NCBI RefSeq assembly: GCF_000184745.1
Contig: NC_014931.1
Location: 2,728,001 to 2,792,000 of the forward strand
Length of the DNA stretch: 64,000 nt
Origin: Variovorax paradoxus EPS
GTDB lineage: Bacteria > Pseudomonadota > Gammaproteobacteria > Burkholderiales > Burkholderiaceae_C
Direction of reading: 5' to 3'
Shown here: piece by piece, positions 9,206 to 18,334 of the stretch
Layout: each line of letters starts with the position of its first letter
How positions within the stretch are numbered: position 1 is the first letter of the stretch
Notes under the pieces: model-generated
The model's database searches: none
The model's input: only the letters and a program-made list of their open reading frames with translations
Told to the model about the DNA's origin: nothing
Translations under genes and position numbers: made by a program

Positions 9206-9850
9206 GTGCTGTACACCCTGCCAGCCTTGCCCTATGCCTTCGATGCGCTCGAACCGCACCTCGACGCGCAGACGATGGAAATCCACCACGGCAAGCACCA
9301 CCAGACCTATGTGAACAACCTTAACGCGGCCGTCAAGGACACGCCGCACGAAGGCACGCCGGTCGAGCAACTGATCGTCGACATCGAGCAACTGCCCGAG
9401 GCGCTGCGCGCGCCGGTGCGCAACAACGGCGGCGGGCATGCCAACCACAGCCTGTTCTGGACCGTGATGGCACCCGTCGGCCAGGGCGGCGGCGGCACGC
9501 CCACGGGCGATCTCGCCAAGGCCATCGACGCCGACCTGGGCGGCTTCGACGTCTTCAGGGAAGCCTTCACCAAGGCCGCGCTCACGCGCTTCGGTAGCGG
9601 CTGGGCCTGGCTCTCGGTCGCCAAGGGCGGCAAGCTCGCGGTGGAAAGCAGCGGCAACCAGGACAGCCCGCTGATGCGCGGCATCGGCTCGGGCAACACG
9701 CCGATCCTCGGTCTGGACGTGTGGGAGCACGCCTACTACCTCAAGTACCAGAATCGCCGCCCCGAATACATCGCGGCCTTCTACAACGTCGTGAATTGGG
9801 CCGAGGTGGCCCGGCGCCACGCCGCCGCCCTTGCGGCCATTCGCGATTGA
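9206..9850 (+). CDS. sodA: Superoxide dismutase, manganese-type
   Basis: Converts superoxide to hydrogen peroxide and oxygen in the cytoplasm. The 214-residue protein has the four metal ligands His27, His81 (in [10 protein letters not shown]), Asp171 and His175 ([11 protein letters not shown]). The Gly-Gly before HANH and Gln152 in NQDSP are the residues that distinguish Mn-type from Fe-type enzymes, which carry AQ and AGTP there. The start is GTG at 9206, with AAGGAG 9 bases upstream. A ZIP transporter gene follows after 11 bases and is probably co-transcribed. A candidate promoter with a Fur-box-like site lies 65 bases upstream. Confidence 0.95.
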   Translation: MLYTLPALPYAFDALEPHLDAQTMEIHHGKHHQTYVNNLNAAVKDTPHEGTPVEQLIVDIEQLPEALRAPVRNNGGGHANHSLFWTVMAPVGQGGGGTPTGDLAKAIDADLGGFDVFREAFTKAALTRFGSGWAWLSVAKGGKLAVESSGNQDSPLMRGIGSGNTPILGLDVWEHAYYLKYQNRRPEYIAAFYNVVNWAEVARRHAAALAAIRD

Positions 9851-9861
9851 GGACAACGCCC

Positions 9862-10791
9862 ATGAATGACGAGTCGCAACACCTGCAGGCCTCGGTCGCG
9901 GCGGCGCGATCGAGATCGACGCCTTCGACGCGTGAATGGATCGGGCTGGCGATCGTCACCGCCGGCGCGCTGGCGCTGGCCTCGCAGTTCTGGCAGTTCG
10001 TGCGGTCCGACCCCGTGGTCTGGAACGCCTTGCTCGGCGGCTCGGTCGCCGCGCTGGCAACCGCGCTGGGCACGCTGCCCGTGGTGTTCTCGCAGAAGCT
10101 GCCCGAGCGGCTGCAGGACACGCTCTTCGGTTTCGGCGCCGGCGTGATGCTGGCGGCCTGCGCCTTCTCGCTGATCATTCCCGGCCTCGACGCGGCGAAG
10201 AACATCGGTGTTTTCGGCGGCGGCAGCTGGGCGGCGGGCGGCGTGATCGGCGCGGCCATCCTGCTGGGCGGGATCGTGCTCATGGTGATGGACCGCGTGC
10301 TGCCGCACGAGCATTTCATCAAGGGGCGCGAAGGGCAGTCGGCCAAGCAACTGCGGCGCACCTGGCTCTTCGTGTTCGCGATCGCGCTGCACAACGTGCC
10401 GGAAGGCCTGGCCATCGGCGTGGGCTATGCGGGCAACAACGGGCTGCGCGCGGATGCGCTGGCCACCGGCATCGCGATCCAGGACGTGCCGGAGGGGCTG
10501 GTGGTCGCGGTGGCGTTGCTGGCGGCCGGCTACAAGCGCTGGTTCGCGGTGGTGATCGGCATGGCGTCGGGGCTGGTCGAACCGCTGGGCGCCGTGCTGG
10601 GCGCCGCGGTCGTCGGCCACTCGGCGCTGTTGCTGCCGTGGGGACTGGGGTTCGCGGCGGGCGCGATGCTGTTCGTCATCAGCCACGAGATCATTCCGGA
10701 GTCGCACCGCAAGGGGCACGAAGCTTTTGCGACCAGCGGGCTGATGCTCGGCTTCGTGCTGATGATGCTGCTGGACACGGCGCTCGGATAA
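9862..10791 (+). CDS. ZIP-family divalent metal transporter (GufA type)
   Basis: A 309-residue inner-membrane protein with about eight hydrophobic segments. The ZIP metal-site motifs are HNVPEGLAIGVGY and QDVPEGLVVAVALL, with the second histidine replaced by Gln, and a late SHEIIPESH motif. A cytoplasmic loop with HEHFIKG lies between segments 3 and 4. ZIP proteins import Zn, Fe or Mn into the cytoplasm; the metal cannot be read from sequence. The ATG at 9862 was chosen over in-frame upstream codons that would overlap sodA. Its position 11 bases behind a Mn-type sodA suggests manganese or a redox-stress role. Confidence 0.88.
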   Translation: MNDESQHLQASVAAARSRSTPSTREWIGLAIVTAGALALASQFWQFVRSDPVVWNALLGGSVAALATALGTLPVVFSQKLPERLQDTLFGFGAGVMLAACAFSLIIPGLDAAKNIGVFGGGSWAAGGVIGAAILLGGIVLMVMDRVLPHEHFIKGREGQSAKQLRRTWLFVFAIALHNVPEGLAIGVGYAGNNGLRADALATGIAIQDVPEGLVVAVALLAAGYKRWFAVVIGMASGLVEPLGAVLGAAVVGHSALLLPWGLGFAAGAMLFVISHEIIPESHRKGHEAFATSGLMLGFVLMMLLDTALG

Positions 10792-10830
10792 ATCTGGCGC
10801 GCTCTGTCGCGCTGCTTCGATCGACCAATA

Positions 10831-10890
10831 CCGTTCGGGCTGAGCCTGTCGAAGCCTTGCGCGAGGCTTCGACAGGTTCAGCCCGAACGG
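10831..10890. repeat. Dispersed long-hairpin repeat
   Basis: Two 27-base arms (10831-10857 and 10864-10890), complementary at 26 of 27 positions, flank the 6-base loop TGCGCG. The arm begins CCGTTCGGGCTGAGCCTGTC. I recall this motif as a frequent intergenic repeat in Variovorax and related genera. It sits between the convergent ZIP and aldehyde dehydrogenase genes and may serve as a bidirectional transcription stop, although no T-tract follows. Confidence 0.75.
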
Positions 10891-10896
10891 TTGGTG

Positions 10897-12330
10897 TCAG
10901 CCGTGCTTGACGGCGACTGTCTTCAGCGTCGTGAAGCCGTACAACGCCTCGAAGCCCTTTTCACGGCCATAGCCTGACGACTTCACACCGCCGAACGGCA
11001 GCTCAACGCCACCGCCCGCGCCGTAGTTGTTGATGAACACCTGCCCGCTGCGGACGCGCCGGGCCATGCGGAACTGGCGCGCACCATCGGCCGTCCACAC
11101 GCCGGCAACGAGGCCGAACTGCGTGGCGTTGGCCAGTGCCACCGCTTCGTCTTCGTCGGAAAACTGCATCGCTGCGAGCACCGGGCCGAACACTTCTTCC
11201 TGCGCAAGACGGTGGCCGACCGGAACGTCGCGCAGCAGCGTGGGTGCCTGGTAGAAGCCGGTTTCGGGCGCTTCCTCGACGACGATGCCCTGTGCCACCA
11301 TCGGGATGCCAGCGTGCTGGGCGTCGCTCAAGAAATCCCACACGCGCTGCTGCTGCGTCTGGCGGATCAGCGGACCGACGTCGAGGTCCATGGCCGCGGG
11401 GCCGACGCGCAAGGCTTCGAAGGCATGGCCCAAGCGTTCGAGCAGCGGCTCGTAAATGCTGCGCTGGATCAGCACGCGCGAGCCAGCCGAGCAGGTCTGG
11501 CCGGCGTTCTGCACGATGGCGTTGATGACGACCGGAATCGCCGCATCGAGATCGGCATCCGCAAAGATGATCTGCGGGCTCTTGCCGCCAAGCTCGAGCG
11601 TGACCGGGCAGTGCCGTTCGGCCGCAACCTGCTGGATCAGCGTGCCGATCTTCGGGCTGCCGGTGAAGCTGATGTGGTCGATGCCTTCGTGCCGCGCCAG
11701 CGCGTCGCCGACTTCATGGCCGTAGCCGGTCACGATGTTGAGTGCGCCCGCCGGAAAGCCCACTTCGGCCGCCAGTTGCGCCACGCGGATCAGCGAGAGG
11801 CAGGCGTCTTCGGCCGGCTTCACCACGCAGACGTTGCCCGCGGCGAGCGCGCCACCCACGCTGCGCCCGAAGATCTGCATCGGGTAGTTCCACGGAATGA
11901 TGTGGCCGGTGACGCCGTGCGGTTCGCGCCAGGTGAAGACGCTGTAGCCGTCCTGGTAAGGGATGGTCTCGCCGTGCAGCTTGTCGCAGGCACCGGCGTA
12001 GAACTCGAAGTAGCGCACGAGCGCCACTGCATCCGCACGCGCCTGCTTGACGGGCTTGCCGCAGTCGCGCTGCTCGATCAGCGCGAGCTCGTCGACGTGC
12101 TCGGCGATCTTTTGCGAGAGCTTGTAGAGCAGGCGGCTGCGGTCGGCGGCGCTGACCTTGTGCCACACGCCCTCGAAGCAGTCGCGCGCGGCGCGCACGG
12201 CGGAATCGATGTCGGCGGCGTTGCTGCGCTGGATTTCGTCGAACGGCTGGCCGTCGGAGGGGTCGATGACGGGGAGGGTGCGGCCGGAGGCGGACGGGAC
12301 GTCGGCGTTGGCGATGTAGTTGAGCTGCAT
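10897..12330 (-). CDS. NAD(P)-dependent aldehyde dehydrogenase
   Basis: Oxidises an aldehyde to the carboxylic acid with NAD(P). The 477-residue length is normal for the family. Visible motifs are IIPWNYPMQIF, FTGSPKIG (cofactor loop), the general-base Glu in VTLELGGKSP and the nucleophilic Cys in NAGQTCSAGSR. LAQEEVFGPVL and PFGGVKSSGYGREKG lie near the C-terminus. The substrate is not evident; relatives act on betaine, gamma-aminobutyr- or semialdehydes. The ATG at 12330 was chosen because the residues upstream of it look non-native. It appears to be a single gene, with a 55-base gap from the peroxiredoxin gene on the same strand. Confidence 0.9.
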   Translation of the reverse strand: MQLNYIANADVPSASGRTLPVIDPSDGQPFDEIQRSNAADIDSAVRAARDCFEGVWHKVSAADRSRLLYKLSQKIAEHVDELALIEQRDCGKPVKQARADAVALVRYFEFYAGACDKLHGETIPYQDGYSVFTWREPHGVTGHIIPWNYPMQIFGRSVGGALAAGNVCVVKPAEDACLSLIRVAQLAAEVGFPAGALNIVTGYGHEVGDALARHEGIDHISFTGSPKIGTLIQQVAAERHCPVTLELGGKSPQIIFADADLDAAIPVVINAIVQNAGQTCSAGSRVLIQRSIYEPLLERLGHAFEALRVGPAAMDLDVGPLIRQTQQQRVWDFLSDAQHAGIPMVAQGIVVEEAPETGFYQAPTLLRDVPVGHRLAQEEVFGPVLAAMQFSDEDEAVALANATQFGLVAGVWTADGARQFRMARRVRSGQVFINNYGAGGGVELPFGGVKSSGYGREKGFEALYGFTTLKTVAVKHG

Positions 12331-12385
12331 GGGGCGGGATTTTGCGCGAAGCACGCCGAACCCATGGCCGCGGGGCCGGCTTGCC

Positions 12386-12940
12386 TTACTTCGCCGCCGT
12401 GGCTTTGGGCAGCGCCCGCACCGCATTCAGCGTGCGTTCCACGTGCTTGTCCGGGTTCAGGTTCTGATAGTAGTAGGCGACCTTGCCGTCCGGCGAGATC
12501 ACGTACGACAGCCGGTTGGCAAAGTCCGGCCGGGTCTGCATCAGCGCGTCGAAGCCGTTGATCACGGTCTTGGCTTCGTCCGATGCCACCGGAAACCGGC
12601 TCTGGCAGGACTTGACCGAGAACTTCGAGAGGGTGTCGATGTCGTCGGCCGAGACGCCGATCACGGTGGCGCCCAATGCCGCGAACTGGTCGACCGCTTC
12701 GGCGAAGGCGTGCGCCTCGATCGAGCAATCGTTGGAGTCGGCAGCCGGAAAGAAGTACAACACCACCGGTCCCTTGGCGAGCGCGTCGGCCAGCGAGTAG
12801 CGGAAGGTCTTGCCGCCCAGCGCGGCGTTGGCGGTGAACTTGGGCACGGGGTCGCCGATGTCCAATGCTGCCCAGGCGGGGTGCGCGAGAGCAGCGATGG
12901 CCGTCATCAGGGCGATGCGTGAGAGGATCGAGCGGGCCAT
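12386..12940 (-). CDS. Exported peroxiredoxin (AhpC/TSA, BCP-like)
   Basis: Reduces peroxides using a reactive cysteine. The 184-residue product has a signal peptide ending at HPAWA (about residue 24), so it acts in the periplasm, unlike cytoplasmic Bcp. The peroxidatic Cys sits in FFPAADSNDCSIEAHAF, where family members usually have TPGCTxEA. A second Cys in SVKSCQSRFPVASD could be the resolving residue. The ATG at 12940 is fixed by the signal peptide. It is divergent from the phospholipase D-like lipoprotein gene across 134 bases. Confidence 0.87.
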   Translation of the reverse strand: MARSILSRIALMTAIAALAHPAWAALDIGDPVPKFTANAALGGKTFRYSLADALAKGPVVLYFFPAADSNDCSIEAHAFAEAVDQFAALGATVIGVSADDIDTLSKFSVKSCQSRFPVASDEAKTVINGFDALMQTRPDFANRLSYVISPDGKVAYYYQNLNPDKHVERTLNAVRALPKATAAK

Positions 12941-13074
12941 GATGTAACTCCTTGCCGGTGTGGCGCGAATTCTAGGACGACGCCCTTTCGCTGGGGCGGA
13001 TGAAACTGATGCACGCCTGCCAGCGTATTCATTCATGGCAACGACCGAGAAAACGAACGAGGGCAATCATCATC

Positions 13075-14649
13075 ATGAACGGCTGGGATCGACTTCTGCG
13101 CATGGCGCTCGCGGGCTTCCTGCTGGCCGCGCTCGCCGCCTGCGGTTCGCTGCCACCGGCGAAGGACCGGCCCGCCGAGCATGCGGCCTCCGCCGACCCG
13201 TCGACCAGGCTCGCGAAGATCGCCGCCGCTTCAACGCCGCCCGGGGAACATTCGGGCTTCCGGCTGATGCCGCTGGGCGTGTATTCGCTCGACGCGCGCA
13301 TCCAGCTCGCGCAGCGCGCCCAGCAGTCGCTGGTGGTGCAGTACTACCAGCTCGAGAACGACGCGGTCGGCCGCCTCTTGCTGCGCACGCTGCGCGAAGC
13401 CGCGGCGCGCGGGGTGAAGGTGCGGGTGCTGGTGGATGACCTTTACACCGTCAAGAGCCAACAACTGCTGCTGGCGCTCTCGGAAACGCCCAATGTGCAG
13501 GTGCGGCTCTACAACCCGTTCTGCTGCGGGCGCAACGGCTTTCTCTCGCGCTTCGCGGCCTCGCCTTTCGAGATCGTGCGGCTCAACCACCGCATGCACA
13601 ACAAGCTGTTCATCGCCGACGGCGCGATGGCGGTGGTGGGCGGGCGCAACATCGCCGACGAGTATTTCGTGCTGAGCGAAGCGCAGAACTTCATCGACAT
13701 GGACTCGCTGGTGGTCGGCAAGGTGGTGCCGCAGCTCGAATCGATCTTCGACGCCTACTGGAACAGCGTGCAGGTCTGGCCCATCGCCGACATCGTGAAG
13801 GGCGAGGGCGGCCACATGCCGGGCAGCGCCGAGTTCGACGACTGGATCGGCATGGCCGCGCCGCCGCCGAAGATCGTGCTGCCGCCTTCCGACATCCTGG
13901 GCTATGGCCCGATCGCCGAAGAGCTCGATGGCGGCCGCATGGGCCTCCTGTGGGGTGAGGCGCGTGCCCTTGCCGATCCGCCGACCAAGCCCGAGACGAT
14001 GACCGCCGACGAAGCCATCTCTACCAGCGTGACGATGAAGGTCTGGGGGCTGCTCATGGACGCCAAGACCGAGGTAGACCTGACCTCGCCGTATCTCGTA
14101 CCCGGCGAGCGCGGCATGGCGGCCTTTGACGACTTGGCCAAGCGCAAGGTCAAGCTGACGCTCCTGACCAATTCGCTCGCCGCCAACGACGAGCCGCTGG
14201 TGCACACCGGCTACGCGCGCTATCGCGAGCGGCTGCTGCAAAGCGGCGCAGACCTGTACGAGCTGAGCCCGCAGCGCACCAGCAAGGGCGAGCGCTTCGG
14301 CATGTTCGGCAAGTCGCTCGGGCGGCTGCACGCCAAGACCGCCGCCATCGACAGGACGCGCATCTTCATCGGCTCGATGAACCTCGATCCGCGCTCGGCC
14401 AGCCAGAACACCGAGATGGGGCTGGTGGTCGACAGCCCTCAACTGGCGCGCGAGATGCTGCGCATCATCAACATCAGCAAGCTGCAGAACTCCTACCGGC
14501 TGCGGCTGGCCAAGGACACCGGCACGCTGCAGTGGCTCACCAACGACGGCGAGAAGGAGGTGATCCTGACCTCCGAGCCCGAGTCGGATTTTTTCCAGCG
14601 CTTCTACAACATGCTCATCGCCCCCATCGTTCCCGAGATGCTGCTGTAG
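13075..14649 (+). CDS. Phospholipase D-family lipoprotein (cardiolipin synthase-like)
   Basis: A 524-residue lipoprotein with signal and lipobox LAAC near residue 22, anchored in the envelope. It carries two HKD motifs: HNKLFIADGAMAVVGGRN and HAKTAAIDRTRIFIGSMN. These form the phosphatidyl-transfer active site of phospholipase D and cardiolipin synthases. The family includes ClsC-like enzymes and periplasmic phospholipases, and which reaction applies is open. The ATG at 13075 was chosen for the lipoprotein signal. It is the first gene of a tight row of lipid-type genes, only 9 bases before the hydroxylase gene, so a role in reshaping envelope lipids is a reasonable inference. Confidence 0.87.
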   Translation: MNGWDRLLRMALAGFLLAALAACGSLPPAKDRPAEHAASADPSTRLAKIAAASTPPGEHSGFRLMPLGVYSLDARIQLAQRAQQSLVVQYYQLENDAVGRLLLRTLREAAARGVKVRVLVDDLYTVKSQQLLLALSETPNVQVRLYNPFCCGRNGFLSRFAASPFEIVRLNHRMHNKLFIADGAMAVVGGRNIADEYFVLSEAQNFIDMDSLVVGKVVPQLESIFDAYWNSVQVWPIADIVKGEGGHMPGSAEFDDWIGMAAPPPKIVLPPSDILGYGPIAEELDGGRMGLLWGEARALADPPTKPETMTADEAISTSVTMKVWGLLMDAKTEVDLTSPYLVPGERGMAAFDDLAKRKVKLTLLTNSLAANDEPLVHTGYARYRERLLQSGADLYELSPQRTSKGERFGMFGKSLGRLHAKTAAIDRTRIFIGSMNLDPRSASQNTEMGLVVDSPQLAREMLRIINISKLQNSYRLRLAKDTGTLQWLTNDGEKEVILTSEPESDFFQRFYNMLIAPIVPEMLL

Positions 14650-14658
14650 CCTCGGGGG

Positions 14659-15441
14659 ATGGCGCAGACTTTCACTTCACTGCCCGCCCTTCAGGTCATG
14701 CTGTGGGGCGTGCTTTTCTTTGGCGGCATCTATCTTGGCTTCGGCGCCATCACCTGGCTGTTGACGAAGCGGGTGCTTCCGGCGATTGGCATTGGGCGGG
14801 TGCTCGATCCGCGGCCATTGCAGCCGGGACAGTTGCGGCGGGAACTGGGGCAGTCGGGCATCTCGGTGCTGATCTTCGGTCTGGGCATGGTGTTTCCGTG
14901 GGGCTTGCTGCAACTGGGTTGGGCGCGGCTCGATGCGGACGCGGGCTGGCGACAGATCGCCGTCGAGATCCTCGTGCTGGCCGTGTGGAACGACGTGCAT
15001 TTCTGGATCAACCACCGTCTCTTGCATACGCGCCTCCTGCGCCGCTTTCACGGGCCGCATCACCGCTCGTTCGTGACGACGCCGTGGGCCACCTACAGCT
15101 TTCACCCGATCGAGGCGCTGATGCTGGGCAACGTGATCCTGCTGCCGATGATGGTGCACGACTTCAGCTTCTGGGCGCTGGCGGCGGTGCCGGTGTTCAG
15201 CCTGTTCTTCAACTGCCTGGGGCATTCGAACTACGACTTCTTCACCGGGGTGTCGTACAGCCACTGGTTCGCCGCGAGCCGCCGGCATCATCTGCACCAC
15301 GCCTGCCACAACGGCAACTACGGCTTCCAGTTCACCTTCATGGACCGGCTGTTCAGGACCCGCATCGCGGCGGATGCGGCCGAGCCGCACTTCCAGGCCT
15401 TCAGGGACAAGCAGGCGCGGCGGCATGGCACGCCCGCCTGA
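14659..15441 (+). CDS. Sterol desaturase / fatty acid hydroxylase superfamily membrane protein
   Basis: A 260-residue integral membrane di-iron oxygenase. The histidine clusters typical of the superfamily are present: HFWINH at 114-119 with His123, HGPHH at 131-135, and RRHHLHH near 208-214. About four or five hydrophobic segments surround them. Members hydroxylate or desaturate lipids, sterols or carotenoids; the substrate here is unknown. The ATG is 9 bases after the lipoprotein gene, and the 3' end overlaps the next desaturase gene by 17 bases. It lies in the same operon as the ketoacyl synthase fusion, which points to a fatty-acyl-derived substrate. Confidence 0.85.
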   Translation: MAQTFTSLPALQVMLWGVLFFGGIYLGFGAITWLLTKRVLPAIGIGRVLDPRPLQPGQLRRELGQSGISVLIFGLGMVFPWGLLQLGWARLDADAGWRQIAVEILVLAVWNDVHFWINHRLLHTRLLRRFHGPHHRSFVTTPWATYSFHPIEALMLGNVILLPMMVHDFSFWALAAVPVFSLFFNCLGHSNYDFFTGVSYSHWFAASRRHHLHHACHNGNYGFQFTFMDRLFRTRIAADAAEPHFQAFRDKQARRHGTPA

Positions 15442-16369
15442 GGCGTCGCGCCTGCCGCGCTCGTCCGGGTTGCGGCATTGGCGCGATTGGCAAAGCCTCG
15501 CTTACCTAGTCGCGCTGCCGGCATTGGCGGCGTGGCAATGGGTGAACGGCTTCAACGCGCCGCTCTATGCGCTGATGCTGTTCCTCACGCTCGGCATTGG
15601 CGTGATCCATCACAACCACGTGCACCTGCGCATGTGGCGCGGGCGGCGCATGAACCGGTTGACCGATTTCTGGATCACGCTGCTGCAGGGCCATCCGACT
15701 TTCGTGTTTTGGCCTGCGCACGTGGCCAACCACCATCGCCACCGGCATGGCCCGAAGGACGTGGCGCGCACCTACCGTTTCGGCGGCGATACCAACCACC
15801 TGTGGGGCTATCTGCTGCATCCGTTCCAGGCGGTGTGGGTGCTGATGCCGGTGTTCGTCGGCTGGCTTGAGCGGCTGCGGGCGCATCGGCGTGGCGCCTG
15901 GAGTTACTGCATCGCTCAGTACGTGCTGTGGCTCGGGAGCTGGGTGGTGCTGCTAGCGCTCGATTGGCGCAAGGCACTGCTTTTCGTGATCGTGCCGCAA
16001 CTGCACGGCCTGCACTGGCTGCTCGCGACCAACTACCTGCAGCATGCGCATGCCGATGGCCGCAAGCCCTCTCGCGAAGAGGCGTTGCGCGATACCCCGG
16101 GTGGCAGGCTGAACTACGCGCGCAATTTCGAAGGGCTGGTGAACCCTTTGCTGTTCAACATCGGCCTGCACACCGCACATCACGAGAACCCGCATGCCCA
16201 TTGGTCAGAGCTCACGCACCTGCACCACACGCGCTACCGCGCGCAGGTCGATCCCGTGCTCAACGAGGGCGGGCTGGTTCCCTACATGCTGCGGGTCTTC
16301 GTGCTGGGGACCGTGTGGCCGCGTTTTCGCAGCCGCTCGCTGATGCCTCCCGATTCCTTCACTCACTGA
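15425..16369 (+). CDS. Membrane fatty acid desaturase
   Basis: A 314-residue membrane protein of the fatty acid desaturase family, a di-iron enzyme that introduces double bonds or hydroxyls into acyl chains. Histidine boxes: HHNHVH at 62-67, HVANHHRHRH at 99-108 and HTAHHENPHAHW near residues 242-253. Hydrophobic segments lie near 27-40, 48-62 and 155-200. The ATG at 15425 lies within the 3' end of the hydroxylase gene; an upstream in-frame ATG is less likely. It ends 3 bases before the ketoacyl synthase fusion gene, so co-translation is likely. Confidence 0.85.
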   Translation: MARPPEASRLPRSSGLRHWRDWQSLAYLVALPALAAWQWVNGFNAPLYALMLFLTLGIGVIHHNHVHLRMWRGRRMNRLTDFWITLLQGHPTFVFWPAHVANHHRHRHGPKDVARTYRFGGDTNHLWGYLLHPFQAVWVLMPVFVGWLERLRAHRRGAWSYCIAQYVLWLGSWVVLLALDWRKALLFVIVPQLHGLHWLLATNYLQHAHADGRKPSREEALRDTPGGRLNYARNFEGLVNPLLFNIGLHTAHHENPHAHWSELTHLHHTRYRAQVDPVLNEGGLVPYMLRVFVLGTVWPRFRSRSLMPPDSFTH

Positions 16370-16372
16370 ACC

Positions 16373-18334
16373 ATGCCTGTTTCATTCCAACGCGTGTACC
16401 TCGAGAGCGCCGGCTATTTCATGCCGGGCGAGCCCATTCCCAACGACCGCATGGACGCGTACATCGCGCCGCTCAACCGCATGTCCGAGCGCATCAAGCG
16501 GCGCATCCTCGCGGAGAACGGCATCCTCACGCGGCACTACGCCATCGATGCGGAGGGCGTGACGCAGCACACGAATGCGCAGCTCGCCGCAGGTGCGATC
16601 CGCGATTGCCTGCAGCGCGGCGGGGCCGAGCTGTCGCGCGTGTCGCTGCTGGCCAGCGGCTCCTCGGGCGGCGACACGCTGATGCCGGGGTTCGCCAACA
16701 TGATCCAGGGCGAACTCGCCGCGCAGCCGATGGAGACGCACTCCGTGCACGGCATCTGCGCGGCCGGCGTGTCGGCGATCCAGACGGCTGCGCAAGGCAT
16801 CGAGCTGGGTGCGCATCGCAGCGCGATGGCGGTGGCGAGCGAGATGCCGTCGCGGCTTTTCAAGCGCTCGCGTTTCGCGGCGCGCGGGTATGAGACCGAC
16901 TTCGACTCGCACTTCCTGCGCTGGATGCTGTCCGATGGCGCGGGCGCGTTGCTGCTGTCCGATGGCTCGCCTGCGCTGGCCGGCGCGCCCGGGTTGCGTC
17001 TGAAATTGAAGTGGGTGCACCAGCGCGCGTTCTCGGGCGACTACCCCGTGTGCATGCAGCTCGGATTGACCGAGGATCGCGCGCGTGGCCACCTCGACTT
17101 CGGTTCGTGGGCCGAGGCGGAAGCGGCAGGTGCGCTGTCGCTGCGGCAGGACATCCGCCTGCTGCCGCACCTGTTCGACATCGGCATCCACGAATACGCA
17201 GGGCTGGTGCGCGACGGGTGGGTCGATCCGAAGCGGGTCGATCACTTCCTGTGCCATTACTCGTCGGAAAAATTCATCCCCGTGGTCGAGGACCTGATGA
17301 ACAAGGCCGATCTCTCGATTCCGCGCGAGCGCTGGTGGAGCAACCTCGCGTGGCGCGGCAACACGGGGGCCGCGTCGATCCTCGTCATGTTGGCTGAATT
17401 CCTTCATACGAAGACCTTGAAGCCCGGCGAGCAGATCTTCTGCTACGTGCCCGAATCGGGGCGCTTCATGGCGGCGTACATGCTGCTGGAAGTCGAAGCG
17501 ACCGATGCGGCGCCTGTGACGATGGCGGCGCCCCGTGCTGCTGCCGTGCCGGACGACGATTTCGTCATCGCACCTCCGCATGACCCTGCCGCCGCGCCCG
17601 AAGGCCTGGGCTCCTTGCTCACCGAACTGGCCGCCATCTGGCACGACTACCGCTCCCGCGTCTGGCGCACGCCGCTGATCCGCCAGATCCGCGAGCGCCG
17701 CTTCGCGCTGCCCGACTATCTGAACTGGATGGAGCAATGGGTGCCGCAGGTGCGCGAGGGCAGCAAGTGGATGCGCGAAGGCGCCGCCTCGCTGAGCGGG
17801 CCGTACCAGATGCTGGCCTCCCTGATCGACGTGCATGCGGGCGAAGAGCAGAACGACTTCAACATCCTCTTCAGCGACTACAAGAAGGCCGGCGGCACGG
17901 TCGCGCAGATCGATGACCTGCGCCGAAACCCCGGCGGTGAGGCGCTCAATGCCTATCTGCACGGCCTGGCCGCCACACGCGACCCGATCGGTTTGTTGGG
18001 TGCGATCTACATCATCGAGGGCACCGGCCAGCGCATCGTGCCGGCGCTGCTGCCGCTCATCAAGGCGAGCGTGAAGCTGCCGCCCGACGCCTTCCGCTTT
18101 CTCGAGTACCACGGCCATAACGACGAGAACCACCTGAACCGCTGGCTCGCCGCGGTGGAGATGGTCATGGCCGTGGAAGGGCAGGCCCGCGCGGCCCGCC
18201 AGATCATCGACACCGCGCGTCACACGGCCGCGCTGTACCTGATGCAGTTCCAGCACATCACGGAGCGGATGCCCCATGAGCCGCCGGGCCGCCCCAAGGC
18301 GAATACCGCAGCCGAAGGCGGAGGTTTCCTATGA
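16373..18334 (+). CDS. Ketoacyl synthase III fused to a heme-oxygenase-like di-iron domain
   Basis: A 653-residue two-domain protein. Residues 1-375 form a thiolase-fold ketoacyl-ACP synthase III with an intact Cys-His-Asn triad: Cys129 (HGICAAG), His295 (LCHYSSEKF) and Asn330 (WRGNTGAAS). This half resembles the DarB/StlD and OleA-like branch more than FabH of fatty acid synthesis. A linker at about 376-410 leads to a helical domain (410-630). That domain has the ligand pattern of heme-oxygenase-like di-iron oxidases: His488 and Glu491/492, Glu549, and His580, Asp584 and His587 in the HGHNDENH stretch. UndA and SznF belong to that superfamily. The first half would condense acyl units and the second could oxidise the product. 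Function is not established. The stop overlaps the next start (ATGA). Confidence 0.8.
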   Translation: MPVSFQRVYLESAGYFMPGEPIPNDRMDAYIAPLNRMSERIKRRILAENGILTRHYAIDAEGVTQHTNAQLAAGAIRDCLQRGGAELSRVSLLASGSSGGDTLMPGFANMIQGELAAQPMETHSVHGICAAGVSAIQTAAQGIELGAHRSAMAVASEMPSRLFKRSRFAARGYETDFDSHFLRWMLSDGAGALLLSDGSPALAGAPGLRLKLKWVHQRAFSGDYPVCMQLGLTEDRARGHLDFGSWAEAEAAGALSLRQDIRLLPHLFDIGIHEYAGLVRDGWVDPKRVDHFLCHYSSEKFIPVVEDLMNKADLSIPRERWWSNLAWRGNTGAASILVMLAEFLHTKTLKPGEQIFCYVPESGRFMAAYMLLEVEATDAAPVTMAAPRAAAVPDDDFVIAPPHDPAAAPEGLGSLLTELAAIWHDYRSRVWRTPLIRQIRERRFALPDYLNWMEQWVPQVREGSKWMREGAASLSGPYQMLASLIDVHAGEEQNDFNILFSDYKKAGGTVAQIDDLRRNPGGEALNAYLHGLAATRDPIGLLGAIYIIEGTGQRIVPALLPLIKASVKLPPDAFRFLEYHGHNDENHLNRWLAAVEMVMAVEGQARAARQIIDTARHTAALYLMQFQHITERMPHEPPGRPKANTAAEGGGFL

